DNA of 64,000 nt, from NCBI GenBank assembly GCA_026545225.1, contig CM048849.1, positions 46,596,336 through 46,660,335 of the forward strand, in the 5' to 3' direction. Positions within the stretch are counted from its first letter, which is position 1. Every line of letters starts with the position of its first letter. The notes under the pieces were generated by a model that worked only from the letters and a program-made list of their open reading frames with translations, did no database searches and had not been told where the DNA came from. Made by a program: the position numbers and the translations under genes. Shown piece by piece: positions 47,866 to 59,508 of the stretch. This DNA comes from Cornus controversa. Its lineage: Eukaryota > Streptophyta > Magnoliopsida > Cornales > Cornaceae.

Positions 47866-49538
47866 GGGAGGCAATATTCGCACTCCCCTTTTCTTCAGTT
47901 GCACTCCTATATTAAATTAAATGTCACTTTTAACCTTAATTGCACATATAAATGAGTACTTTTTTTTTTCAAAATACTAAACTACCCTTTTAGATATCCC
48001 ATCTCTCTCTCTCTAATTTTTAATGTCTTCGGACTCTTTCGACATGATATACAAAAAATACCCAGAAAAAAATAACCCAAAAAAAAGTTATCTATGTTAA
48101 ATAAATTATCTCTTTTGACAAGACCAAAAAAAAAATATCTCTGTTAAATAAATTATCTCTTTTGGTATGAACCAAAAATTAAAAAGTAACAAAAAAAGAA
48201 GAAGTTATCTTTGTTGAATAAATTATATCTTTTGACAGGACCTAAGAACAAAGTACTTAAAAAAAATTTATTCTTGTTAAATAAAGTATCTTCATTGAGA
48301 GGACCCAAAAATAAGGTATCTTTATTATAAATTACCTCTTTTGATAGGATCAAAAAAAGAAATTATCTTTGTTCAATAAATTATCTCTTTTGGAAGGACC
48401 AAAAAAAAAAAGTAATCTTTGTTGAATAAATTATCCCATTTGACGGGATAAATGAAAAAGTTATAAAAAAAAAGTACTAAATAAAGTAAAGAAGGTAAAA
48501 TTATTTATTTATTTTGAGAGGAACCAAAAAAACAAAAATGGTAATAAAGAAAGTAAAGAAGCTGAGCTTCCTGAGGCCTCAAAAGTTCTTTCAGGCATCA
48601 AAAGTCATTTTAAAAAAAAATGTAATGTTTGGTTACACATATGTAAAGGTGTTTATGAAGAAGTCGGTGGCTAGGAAACCTATTTCAGAGAAGTAAAAAA
48701 ATGTTACTTTTAGAACCTCCTTTTAGGAAGACAAATTTTCTTTTGAAATAAATTTTTTATTTTACTAATTTGTCTATATACTTCTTATATATTAACAAGA
48801 TTGTGCTATATTCTTTTTTGGTCTCTAGTTCCTCCACCGCCATCGCTATCACCGCCTTCCACAACCACCACTACTACCACCTCCACCTCCACCACGACCG
48901 CCACCTCCACTACCACCACTACCACCACCACCACTACCTCCACGGCCACGACCACCACCTCCCTCATTACCATCGCCATTGCCATCGCTGCTTTCCACCA
49001 CCATCGTTGTTGCCACCACCACCATCACTGTCACCGCTTTTCACCACTACCACCACCACCATCACTGTCACCGCTACCTCCACTTCCACCTCCACAACCG
49101 CCTCCTACCACTGCCACCACCACTACCTCCACCAGCATCGTCACCTCCACCGCCGCCACCATAGCTTCCTTCCATTGTCGACTTCACGATTTCTAAGGGT
49201 TGTAATCGTCGTTAAGAATAAGGGATAATATTGTCAAGAAAAAAATAATTTAAAAATTAAAGTATTTTTAAAAAATACATACACTAGCCAAACGTCTTCT
49301 TTTTCCTAAATTCCTTCTAACAAAATTCCTATTACGAAAGTCTTATCAATTAAATCTTTTTGATATTAGGAAGCTCTCCCAAACGGGGCCTAAAGTTTAT
49401 AGTATAAATGGTAGTTGTGGTATTGTAAAATAAGAAATGATGTATTAATTAATTTAGAGACTTTTTTGTCATTTCTTTTAAAAGAAAAAGACAAATGAAG
49501 TACAATTGTAAAAAATGGGAGTACGAATATCGTCTCCC
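47866..49538. mobile_element. 1.67-kb TIR element, unit 2 copy
   Basis: The left end is GGGAGGCAATATTCGCACTC and the right end CGTCTCCC. It is flanked by perfect 8-base repeats AAAAATAA (47858-47865 and 49539-49546). It contains the same nested element, with its minisatellite at about 48838-49180. Confidence 0.7.
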
Positions 49539-49588
49539 AAAAATAATATGGAATAAGGTTCCTTTTAGTTTAAAAAGATTAATATAGT

Positions 49589-50590
49589 AAATGAAATGCC
49601 ATGTCACAGAAAAGATTGTAGATATAAGAGTGATGTGCATTGTGGTCAATCTCATTTATGTAAAATTAAGGAAAAATGATGATGATGTCTCATTGTGCCC
49701 CGTAATCATTGTAATCATTGTACGTGTTACGTAATAGTGTAGAGATTTAGATTCTACAAATACGTAATAATGGAGAAGATAAAGTCTTCATACTAAGTAG
49801 AATGGAATGGGCATGGAAAAATTTGATTTTTCTTTTTCCCCAAGATATACATCAGTTTGATTATTCATAAATATAGAGTGCAAAACGGGCTGGGCAAGGC
49901 TAGCCCAACCCGTGATTTTGGGAATCTCGGCTCGAGGGTCTGAGCTTTGACTTTTTAACAGGCCAGTCCTGAAGTTAATTTGAGAATCCCATGCCCGGCC
50001 CTTGGACTCTAGGAAGACGGGATGCGGGCTCAGAATGGTCCGGCCAAGCCACGGGCTTAAACAAAGTTTTTTTTTTACTTTTTCTTGCAAAGGTAACTTA
50101 AAGTTTGAAATTCATTTAGTGGTCGGGTAATTCACTCATAAAAGGCGAGTACCATAATACTGTTTTCATAAAAACATATATAATACCGTTTCCAACCAAG
50201 CACACTTTTATTTAGTTTGTGAATAGTGAGCCTACAAAGGATAATAAGGCTATAGCCTATAACTATAATATATATAATATATAAAATGATCACACACTTT
50301 CATTTAGTGTGTGATGAATGAGCCTATAAAGGATAATAAATAACTATAGCCTATAACTATAACAGTTATAATAATTAATTTTCATATTTTTATTTTTCCT
50401 TTACTACATATATATTTTTTAGAATAATGAAATAATATTTGAATCTTGATCACTGTATTTCTATATTTTTTTTAGCTTGCTGTTTTGTTACCCCATAGGG
50501 TTAGTCCTGGGCGCAAGCAAGTGACTACTTTGGGCCTCCAAATATGGAGGGCCTCATTTTTCTAACCAAACTCAATACTACTGCTAGGCA
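49589..50590. other. Intergenic DNA homologous to 35400-36230
   Basis: It contains the end of the reverse-transcriptase relic and a partial hAT-like MITE (49875-50100, GC-rich). No gene is supported. It belongs to the older duplication shared with the 34-36 kb region. Confidence 0.5.
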
Positions 50591-50599
50591 TTATTTAAA

Positions 50600-51463
50600 G
50601 AGAAAATTAGATTTTAGTGACCAAAATTAAAAATAATTTTTTTTACAATGACCTTAAACTCAATAAAAGGTAAATAGTAATGAATCTTGAAAAATAATTT
50701 ACCAATAAGTGATCATTTAACTTTAATATCCAAAATGCCCTTCCTTTTATTTAGAGATTCTTAATCTCTATTTCGTCTTCTCCAATCTATCACCCCCAAA
50801 TATCAAAACTTCAAAAGGCATAAAAAGATTCTAGAAAAGAAAGTATATATATAGAGAAAGTGCATCTCTCTCTCTATATATAGACATATATGTTCGTTTT
50901 ACAGTTAATGCATGTGCATATATGATTTTTTTTTCTTTGGTGGGTTTTAGGGCTCCAAAGATACGACAAGAGTTGTCGCTTTAAATAAATTAACTATTTG
51001 AGACCTGATATAAAAAGAGGAAGATTTAGAGGAGAAGTTGATAATCATCTATCATGGGTAGTAGGCAATAGGTTTATTAACCAAGTCTATTCCTATCCTC
51101 CAATATTTCTTATTAATAATTAATTACACCCAAATTAGCTTTTTTTTTTTTTTTGTTAATGAGATACTAATATACATGAATAAATTTATATAAATTATTA
51201 TATTTTCTTTATAATGTATATATATTCATATGTTGCATACAAGTCATCGGATTCTTTGAAATTTATGATATTTGAGGGTTGAAGAAAACGAAGAAAGAAT
51301 GGGAATCTATGGAGAGAATAAATGATATTTTGGGCATTAAGATTAAATGCTCACTCATTAGTAATTATTTTTCAAGTTTGATCACTATTCACCTTTTATT
51401 AAATTTAAGGTCATTAAAAAGCAATAATTTTTTCAATTTTGGTCACTAAAATCTAATTTTTCC
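50600..51463. mobile_element. Mutator-like MITE with 9-base target duplication
   Basis: Terminal inverted repeats of roughly 100 bases begin GAGAAAATTAGATTTTAGTG (left) and GGAAAAATTAGATTTTAGTG (right, reverse complement). Perfect flanking TTATTTAAA repeats lie at 50591-50599 and 51464-51472. The homologous region near 39100 lacks the element. It is non-coding. Confidence 0.8.
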
Positions 51464-53543
51464 TTATTTAAAAAATAATTATTAACTATGCTCCATTTAA
51501 CAAATGGGCCTCATTTTTAAAACAAAAAAATTATTAACTATGGTCTATTTAACCAAACCTAATACCAATGGTCCTCATTTTTTGAAAAAAAATTACTAAC
51601 TAAAGGTCCAATTCGTCATGAAAAAAAAGGTCCAATTCATCTCTAAGATTTGCCAGATTGTTATTCACATTTTGACTAAAGGTCTAAAAATTATTACAAT
51701 ATTTTGAACTGAGCGTGAATTGAGACATCTCCTTGGTGACAATAATTTATTTTTTTCTTTTCAGATTTAAATTCCCATGTTTTCTAGTAATTGCAATTTT
51801 TTACAACAAGTCTCTAACACTTACAATTATTTGCTACTATCACCCTATTTATTCATTAGCTATAAAAAATAAAAAAGATTTCTGTAAGGTTGTTTCACTA
51901 ATATATTTGTATATATGCACATTAATTGCTAGAGAGATGCTTAATTAGATAATTCTCTCATTTCAATTTTAAAAATTCATAAGTAGATCATGCATTATAT
52001 TAAATAATCTTAATAAATTCAATAAAAATCATTAAAATTCACTAAAAATATATTTTATAGAATTAAGAAATAAAACATTGTGTATTAGTTCGTTTTGAGC
52101 TCTACATGCAATATCAAATAAAATTCAAGATTGCGATAATCAATTTAGTTACGTTATATTGATACAGACCCGATTATTTTACGTAGCGACCATGTCCGTT
52201 ACTGTAGTCACGACTGCAAATCTTAATATAAAGGGGCTCGCATTTGAAAGTCCGCTTAGGATCTCTCAAAATTTTAATATTACTTTTTTTTTTTTTTTTG
52301 TGTACAATGACTCATTTAGAGGCGATGTAATTTCTCCTCCAAGATTAATTTTCTAAAATAATCTTATCGAAAATATGAAATATAACATTCCTTTGATCTG
52401 CATGCTCATTTTTTTTTTTTTTTTGGGTGAAAATTGCTTGATACTATTAAAGTGAACTGCACGGGCTGTTTTCCTTGATGTTTGTCCGAGATTATTGCAT
52501 GATTATATACATATTTACCTATATTTTGTGTTCATCTTTTTGTTTAATTTATGTAACTTTGCATAACAAATGATTATATACCAAAAAGGTATTCAAAATT
52601 AAAGCTTTTATTTCCTCATGGTCTCACATCTATTGTAGAATATGCTATAGACATCAGCATTTTGAAAATTTGAGCATGACTACCTTAATGTTTAGGGTAA
52701 AATACACTCACACTCCCTGAGGTTTGCTCCAACTACACATATATTTATAATTTGGCAAAACTTCCACTCACACCCCATAAAGTTTGACACATGATTACAC
52801 TCAACCCTAACACTGTATGTATTCTCTGTTTTACTCCTCCATTGACTCAAAAGACATTCTTGGCCTCATTTTCTTTTTCAATTAGACAAAGCTACACTTA
52901 CTTCCCGTTTAACCTTAAGCCCCCCACACATATATATTGTTGCAACCTAAAAAATATATTGCAAATTTTATTAAATATAATTTTAATATATGTTATATTA
53001 CATATTTTATTAAAAAATAAAATAAAATAAAATTTCAAAAATATTTAAATTTTTATTTGTAATATACGTAATTTTAGTAAATTTATTTATTTAGATTTAA
53101 ATTTAGATTTAAATTTCAACTACATCTCTATTCTCGAATGCTACTGATGCTACTTCTTCACTATGCTCCACTGTTGCATTCCATTAATTAGATGCTTTCT
53201 AATTGTTTTCTTACTTCGAAACTTTGGCTATACTTGTTCTGTTCCAAGGGAACTTTGTTTGATTATTTGTTTGTATTTCTTTTATTCCTCTATTCAATGT
53301 ACTATCTTACATTACCAAAACAATAATAATAACAACTAAGAGTTAAAAGGTTATTCAAAGTTACTAATTTCGGCATAATGGATCAATATAACACAAAAAA
53401 AAAGAGGGAAAGGTAAATATATAACAATTAAGATTGGAATAGGTAAAACAAAATAAAGAGAATTCAGATGTATGTTATGTGATGAGTTGAATGTTAAATA
53501 GATTAATAACAAAACTTTACATTATGGTTACTAGACCAACTGT
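51464..53543. other. Intergenic DNA
   Basis: 51740-52690 is homologous to 39310-40280. At 52694-52810 there is a single MITE-like end (AGGGTAAAATACACTCACAC) without a recognisable partner. 52810-53540 is AT-rich with no supported gene. Confidence 0.5.
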
Positions 53544-56500
53544 CACTACAACATATTTATTTTTTTTCGGCGATTTTTGACCGGCAGTACCGGAAGTGTC
53601 GAAAATTTGAAGTTATTACTGGCGGTTTTTAAAAACCGCCGGTAATGACCAATAATTCTGGCAGTTTATCTAGAAGCGCCAGAAATAACATTATATACCG
53701 GCATTTTTTTAGGAACCGCCAGAAATATGGGTTCAAGACTTCATACATTCAGAGTGTATTAGAGATTAATGGAATTCGGTGAAGTAAGTACAAATTTCTC
53801 TTCTTTTTTTTATCTGTTGTGTTATATTAATCTTAAATGAGCAAACACTAGAACAATATTTAATATTGAATTCCTATTTATTCTTGTTTTGCATGTACGG
53901 TACTATATCTAGTCATTTAGTCAAGGTGCTAAAAGAGGGAAAAAAACAACAAGAAGCTATAATAGTTGCTATGATGCGGCAAGGGAATGAAAGCGTGAAC
54001 ATATGAGAGGGAGGGTCCAATTAGCTTCCTACACCATCTATTGAGAGAGTTGGTAGTGCCTTTATCTTATGTGTTTCATGTACAATTCTAGTTATAGTTT
54101 TTCAATCATTATTACTGATCCTAACATTTTTCTTCTTGTGTAGGGCATAACATACATATGGCAAGTCATTTTGAAGAAGAAGTGTCTAAGGATTCAGGCA
54201 GTTTAGACCGTTCTTCTTCTTCTTCTTCTTCTTCTTATGACACTGAGAGTTTACATGAGGAGCTTGGCGAGGATCAGACTGAGAGTACTTATCATTCTAC
54301 CCAAAATAGAAAAAAAATGGGTTTCTCGCGTTCATTAAAACCCAACAAAAGGAGCGACATGATCCTTTTGAGGTTATTAAACATATAGAATTTTTTTTTT
54401 ACTTTGCATTTATCTTCAAAATCATCTTTAAATGAATGAATTTTCACATGAGCTGAAATTATCTAATTGTTTTGCAGTGCTAATGAGTTTGGACAGGCTA
54501 ATGGTGTAAAGTCTGCGGAGTATGCCAATTACTTGGGCACAATGGTGAAGAATGGGAATATAGCTCCATTATCTTACAGTAGTTGGAGATATTTCCCTCG
54601 CACTCTAAAAGATGACATATGGAATCTTGTCCAGGTAAAAATATTTTTTGCTTTGAAGCTAGATTCATAATTAATTTCGTTTTCATGTTAAAATTTACTC
54701 CAAAAAAATTAAGGACATAATAGTGATATCTTTTCATAAAATTTGTAGGGCAAATATGAGGTTCCATATTCATCAAAAAAGTGGACAATTGCTTCCATTG
54801 AAAAAAAATGGAGGGACTTCAAATGTGATCTAAAAAGAGATTACTATTTTATTTGGGACACTGATGAGGAACGATTGTCCCACCCACCACCTCGCGTCAA
54901 TAAGGAGGATTAAGAGACTATTGTGAAGTTCTTTAGCTCAAAGGAGGGGATGGTAAGATGCATTTTTATTTGTTTATGCAACTAGTTTACTAAATATCTA
55001 ACATTGCTCTAATTTTGTAGAGTCGAAGTGAACGAAACAAAAAAAAAAATCGCTCAAAGCAAAGCATGCCTCATACCACAGGAACAAGGAGCTACGCACG
55101 AGTGGCTGAGTTGGTTAGGACTTTTATTCTTTATGTACAAAGTTTCATAATAGATTATACATCTTAGCAATTTATATACATGAATTACAATATATTCTTT
55201 TCATGTTAGATGAAGCAAAAAACTGGCAAAGCTCCTTCATGTGCTGAACTATTTTGCGAGACCCACAAACATAAAGATGGAACCCCCAGTGATTATGACG
55301 CTGCCAAATTGATGGTGAGCTTAATTAACTCTGATCATTATGTTTTATGCCACATGCTCATTTTTTAATTATATATTATGTTGAAAGAAAATATATTTAG
55401 TAATTAAGCAAGTAACAATTTTATTAGAAGCCTAAAAAAGATTAGAAAATATATAGTTTACTGTGATAATATATATGCATATGCATAACTCAAATGGTTA
55501 AAGAACAACAACAAACTATATGTGCTTGCAAAAGATGCTTCTGTTTGAGGACATTCAGTTTACTTATAAATATCAATCCCAAGGCAATCCATGAAAGTAT
55601 GGTTTGTAATTATAGATCATTATACTTATCTTTTTGTACTGGATTGATGAAAATGCCTAATTGGTAGAAACTAAATTAGATAATTTTGTGTTTCAGGCTC
55701 AATTAGAAGAACAATCTAAAAAATAAACGGAAGATGCATCTAGTTCGGGCAGTAGCCTTCACCCTCGTAATTTGTACTCTCAAGTGAGGGGAGAAAAGAG
55801 AGGGGGACGTGTTCGAATGTATGATTTGGGGGTTACAGCAAGTGATGTTTGGGGGCCACCTCTTACGAAAGTGGAACTTTTGAGGAGAAACAAAGAAGTT
55901 GAGGAAGTGGCATGTGGTCTCCGTGCGGAATTGAAAGAAGTTAAGGAGATTATAGTAAGAATGGAAAACAAACACAATGAACACAATGAGAAACATGAAG
56001 CGATGCAATAGCAGATCACCATGCTTCTACAAATGATACAAGTTCCAAATGCTAATGGACAGGTAAATACAATAGTATTGATTGAACTAATATATGCAAC
56101 ACTAGTGTCTAATTGTACTCTTTCATTATAGGTTGCTGCATCTTTTAGTGCTCCCACCATGCCTCTACAACACATACAAGTTCAAAATACTACTGGATAT
56201 GTAAATACTATAGTGTTGATCTAACTAATATATCTAACTAATATATGTAACACTAGTTTCTAATTGTACTCTTTCATTGTAGGTTGCCGCATCTTCTAGT
56301 GCTCCAAACAACACTTGGCAAACTTCTTCTACTCAAGGCAATTCTTCAACAGTAAGAATCATTAAAATGGTTATGCATGTCACTATCATGTTTTATATAT
56401 GATTATTATGTTATTGAACTATTCTCTTACTCACTAAATGTATTTCTTAATTATGTAGGTTCCATCGAAGGATAAGAGGAGGAAAAGAAAAAGAAAAAAA

Positions 56501-56580
56501 GGACAGAGAAATGATGCCTCCAAGTTGGATTTGGCTTGGGGAACTTACATATTATTGCGCAATATAAACACTACATCCGT
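53544..56580 (+). mobile_element. CACTA (En/Spm) element, left end and transposase-region
   Basis: The terminus CACTACAACATATTT at 53544 is followed by subterminal inverted motifs (ACCGCC/GGCGGT and ACCGGCAGT) over about 180 bases, typical of plant CACTA elements. A decayed transposase-associated gene follows. I did not find a matching TTGTAGTG right end in the window, so the right boundary is open. Confidence 0.65.
54158..56580 (+). pseudogene. CACTA-associated plant transposase (Transposase_24 / Ptta-En-Spm type), decayed
   Basis: Exons recognised by frame continuity and GT-AG junctions: 54158 (MASHFEEEVSKDSG, then a Ser run), about 54478-54632 (NEFGQANGVKSAEY), about 54749-54951 (KWTIASIEKKWRDF), 55021-55110 (SRSERNKKKNRSKQS), about 55210-55314 (GTPSDYDAAKLM), about 55697 onward (VWGPPLTKVELLRRNKEVEE, a coiled-coil stretch), and small exons to about 56580 ending in a basic KRRKRKRKK run. 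The order and motifs match the plant Transposase_24 domain family found in CACTA elements. In-frame stops near 54911, 55724 and 56009 indicate a dead gene. Confidence 0.7.
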
Positions 56581-56689
56581 GGTACACCCATACTTTACCA
56601 CTATTTTTTTTGTAATTAAACATTGTGAGGTTGATAAAGTAAACATTGTGAGAAAAATTGTTGGCCAACTGAAGCTTGACAAGTTTCCA

Positions 56690-57180
56690 ATCTCTTGTGG
56701 TATTGGACCTGCAAATTTATTCTGAAATAGGTACAAATATTGGAGCTTATGCAAAGATCCAATTTCAGGTGAAATTGTTCTAGATAGATTATTGATCTGT
56801 AGTTGCAAGGAAGTGAGTTGTGACCAGTTGGATAGGAAAAATGGATGGATTTGGCCAGATAGTGTATTATTAGATATTCCCAAATTAGTGAGTTGTGTTA
56901 ATGAGGCTAGAAAAAGTGGCAAAGGACCTGTAAGGCTGTTTGTTGACAGTTCAAGAAAGCTAAGGTTGGTGCAGAAGCCAAGTTGTTCTGGGATGCTGGA
57001 ATTCAAACCTGCATTTCTAAGATTTAGAATCTCAAGTTTCCTGAGATTTCCAATTGCAGATGGTATTGGCCCATGAAATACATTCTCATGCAATTCAAGG
57101 ATTTCGAGATTCGACATGAAGCTTTGTAAAGTTACCGAATTCTGTTGGAACTGGACCTTGCACAATATTAGCATTAGCAG
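56690..57180 (-). pseudogene. LRR receptor-kinase ectodomain fragment
   Basis: The minus-strand frame encodes about six LRRs (ELHENVFHGPIPSAIGNL, STNSLTGPLPLFLASL, QNKFAGPIPQEIGNLSS). These resemble ectodomains of MIK2/At1g35710-type LRR receptor kinases. A frameshift near 57118 separates it from an upstream LRR reading GPVPTEFGNFTKL. There is no signal peptide, membrane span or kinase. It abuts an oppositely oriented TNL fragment. Confidence 0.7.
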
Positions 57181-57751
57181 CCTACCAATGGATCTTGGTG
57201 CCCTTTCTCGGCTTAAGGAGCTCACTATTCAAAGTTGTGAACAACTTCAATGCTTTCCAACTCTTCCCTCAAGTCTGTTCAAACTCTTTCTTCAAGTTTG
57301 TGATTCAATGAAGAGGTTACCAGATTTGTCAAATTTGAAAAATTTATCAGAACTAATGTTTGGCCAATGCTCAGAGTTAACGGAGATTCAAGGCCTTGGA
57401 AGATTGGAACTCCTAAGAAGTTTGGATGTTTCTGAGTGCATAAAATTATCTACGATTGAAGGACTTGAACAACTAAGATCTTTAAGATACTTGACCACAT
57501 CATGTTGCGAATCACTAGAAACATTACCAGATCTTTCGAACTTGAAGAAGTTAAGGAAATTAATTACTTTGCATTGCAAGAATCTGAATGAAATTAAGGG
57601 CCTTGACAGATTGGAGTCCTTGGAACATTTGAATATGAGTGGGTGCATATCCTTGGAAAGATTGCCTGATTTATCGAACTTGGAAATGCTGAAATTGATA
57701 GAGTATTTGACTCCAATTATGAAACGTACAATGTGGAGGTTGAGTTCAAGC
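57181..57751 (+). pseudogene. TNL-type (TIR-NBS-LRR) resistance-gene LRR fragment
   Basis: From LPMDLGALSRLKELTI onward the plus frame holds irregular LRRs of the C-x-L type (SCEQLQCFPTLPSSL, LPDLSNLKNLSEL, CSELTEIQGLGRLELL, CKNLNEIKGLDRLESL), as in the LRR domain of TIR-NBS-LRR proteins. A frameshift near 57705 hides a likely continuation reading FDSNYETYNVEVEFKL. There is no TIR or NB-ARC domain. The fragment ends at a retroelement LTR. Confidence 0.75.
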
Positions 57752-58042
57752 TGACGTGGATAAGAAGTCTACTTTAACGAGGACTTCTCTATCTCCAGGA
57801 GCCAGTCTCCTACTAGGATACAGTCTCATACGACCGCTATAAATACAGAGACGGTCCATATACTAGATACGCAATTAATACCCCCTGAGTTCCTTTATAG
57901 CTTGGAAAGCCCTTTCAATTTCTGACTTGATCGTCTGAGCGTAGTCGGCCGGCACCGCGCCAGTGCCCTCTCGATTACCCTTCTCTTGTCCTTTTTTACA
58001 GGTTGGCGTTTGACCAATTCAGGGTGAATTTTTGCTTCATCA
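57752..58042 (+). mobile_element. Ty3/Gypsy 5' LTR (possible start TGACGTGG, end CA)
   Basis: A TATAAATA box lies at about 57839-57846. The LTR ends with CA at 58042, followed at once by a primer-binding-like TTGGCGCCGTCTGTAGG. The start at 57752 is a guess, based on a TG where the TNL similarity stops. No partner LTR is visible, so the length is unverified. Confidence 0.5.
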
Positions 58043-58043
58043 G

Positions 58044-58062
58044 TTGGCGCCGTCTGTAGGAA
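58044..58062 (+). promoter_or_regulatory. Retroelement primer-binding site
   Basis: TTGGCGCCGTCTGTAGG follows the LTR end by one base. This TGGCGCC-type site is typical of plant Ty3/Gypsy elements. Confidence 0.65.
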
Positions 58063-58129
58063 ACAATCACAAACTTGATTGTTCTACACGAATCATATAT
58101 GAAGCATGATGCACCTATGATCTGGGTTA

Positions 58130-58737
58130 GAGACTACCACTGTACAGGACCCTCCAGCACAAGGCCCTCCTGCCGGCCACAATCCCCCAGCGCAGGACCT
58201 CTCTGCCGTTCACAATCCTCCAACCGCCCAGGATCTTCCTATCGACCATAACCTTCCTGGCGGATAGGGCCCTCCAATCGGACTGGACCCGCTTGCTGCC
58301 CCTGATCTTCCCGGCTGCAACGTGTCAGCTGCAGGACAGGGAGGCATGTAACCCCCTGGACAGATGGACTTCCTTGGGGCACACCTCGAAATCCCAAACG
58401 ACTAGGGACGGATCGCAGCGTTGGAATGCCAAGTTCGGAACTTGAATAAAAGTCTGGCCCAAATACTCCAACAATATGCGACAATTCTACAGCGCCTCCC
58501 TCCTGTGGCGCCAGTACCATCGCCGGGTCACCCTATTGATCCAGAAGGGGATGGTGTTGGGCGAGACAGTGAAGTCCCAACGGACGATGCAGCTCAGAAC
58601 CGAGTAAGAGATGGGACGAACTCCCCAGTTACCTAGTCCCACTCGAAAAGAACCAACTTCATGGAAACTCAGGGCACCCAGGAAAAACTACCTATTATGA
58701 TATGGAGATGTAGGACCTCAGAACTAGGGTAGAAAGC
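58130..58737 (+). pseudogene. Decayed N-terminal part of gag
   Basis: Pro-rich, then coiled-coil-like sequence (RNLNKSLAQILQQYATILQ) typical of Tat-lineage gag N-termini. It is interrupted by several stops before the conserved gag core at 58738. Confidence 0.55.
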
Positions 58738-59508
58738 ATGGCCCATGCCATAAGAGGGAAGGGCACTACTACAGTAGAGGAGCTGGTCCAGCAAACCAAC
58801 CTCCCTTTCTCCGCGGGGATAATGAGTTGTCATTTGCCCAACAAGTTCAAGATGCCCACCCTTAAAAGCTTTGATGGGACCAAGGACCCGCTAGATCATC
58901 TGGAGACCTACAAGGCTCTGATGCACCTCCAAGGAATACCAGATGAAATCCTATGTAGAGTTTTTCCTACTATATTGAAGGGTTCTGCCCGGTCATGGTT
59001 CAACAACCTGAAACCGGCATCTGTACATTCCTTCAAAGAACTGAACGAATTGTTCATAGGCAATTTTATTACCACCCAAAAGAACAGAAAGCCCGCCACC
59101 TATCTCTTGAACGTAAGACAGAATAAAGGGGAGTCATTACGAGACTACATTAATCGGTTTAACAGGGAGATGTTGCAGGTCGATGCTCTGGACGATAAGG
59201 TGGCAATTACCGCATTCATAGGGGGCCTACTGCCTTCAAAATTCTTGTACTCAATTTCCAAGCACCCTCCAGAAAGTATGTCCGAGTTACTCATAAAAGC
59301 CCAAAAGTACATGAACGCAGAGGATGCCCTTGATGCGAGAAAGGCAGACAGGAAAAGGGATGGACATTCCAATGAGGAAGATAGAGACCCCAAGTATGGC
59401 AAAATGTCACGGGGGCCGATAAAGTATCACGTCATGAGTAGGGAGACAGGGGACATATTGACTAGAGACATTAAAAGGGAAGCAGTTGGCCCATCCTTGG
59501 ATTGTTGA
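58738..59508 (+). CDS. Ty3/Gypsy gag core (Retrotrans_gag), 256 aa open frame
   Basis: It contains the plant Tat-lineage gag signature in order: LPNKFKMPTLKSFDGTKDP at about 35, DHLETYKALMHLQG, FPTILKGSARSWFNNL, SFKELNELFIGNF, GESLRDYINRFNRE, AFIGGLLPSKF and AQKYMNAEDAL. Gag forms the virus-like particle of LTR retrotransposons. The frame stops before any zinc knuckle, protease or reverse transcriptase, and no pol homology follows in the window. The ATG is probably internal to a longer ancestral gag. The element is non-autonomous or deleted. Confidence 0.85.
   Translation: MAHAIRGKGTTTVEELVQQTNLPFSAGIMSCHLPNKFKMPTLKSFDGTKDPLDHLETYKALMHLQGIPDEILCRVFPTILKGSARSWFNNLKPASVHSFKELNELFIGNFITTQKNRKPATYLLNVRQNKGESLRDYINRFNREMLQVDALDDKVAITAFIGGLLPSKFLYSISKHPPESMSELLIKAQKYMNAEDALDARKADRKRDGHSNEEDRDPKYGKMSRGPIKYHVMSRETGDILTRDIKREAVGPSLDC

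Larger units (their letters stand above)
46637..49588. repeat. Tandem duplication unit 2 (2.95 kb)
   Basis: A direct repeat of 43187-46636. It lacks the 515-base TIR element and so preserves the empty site. Confidence 0.85.
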
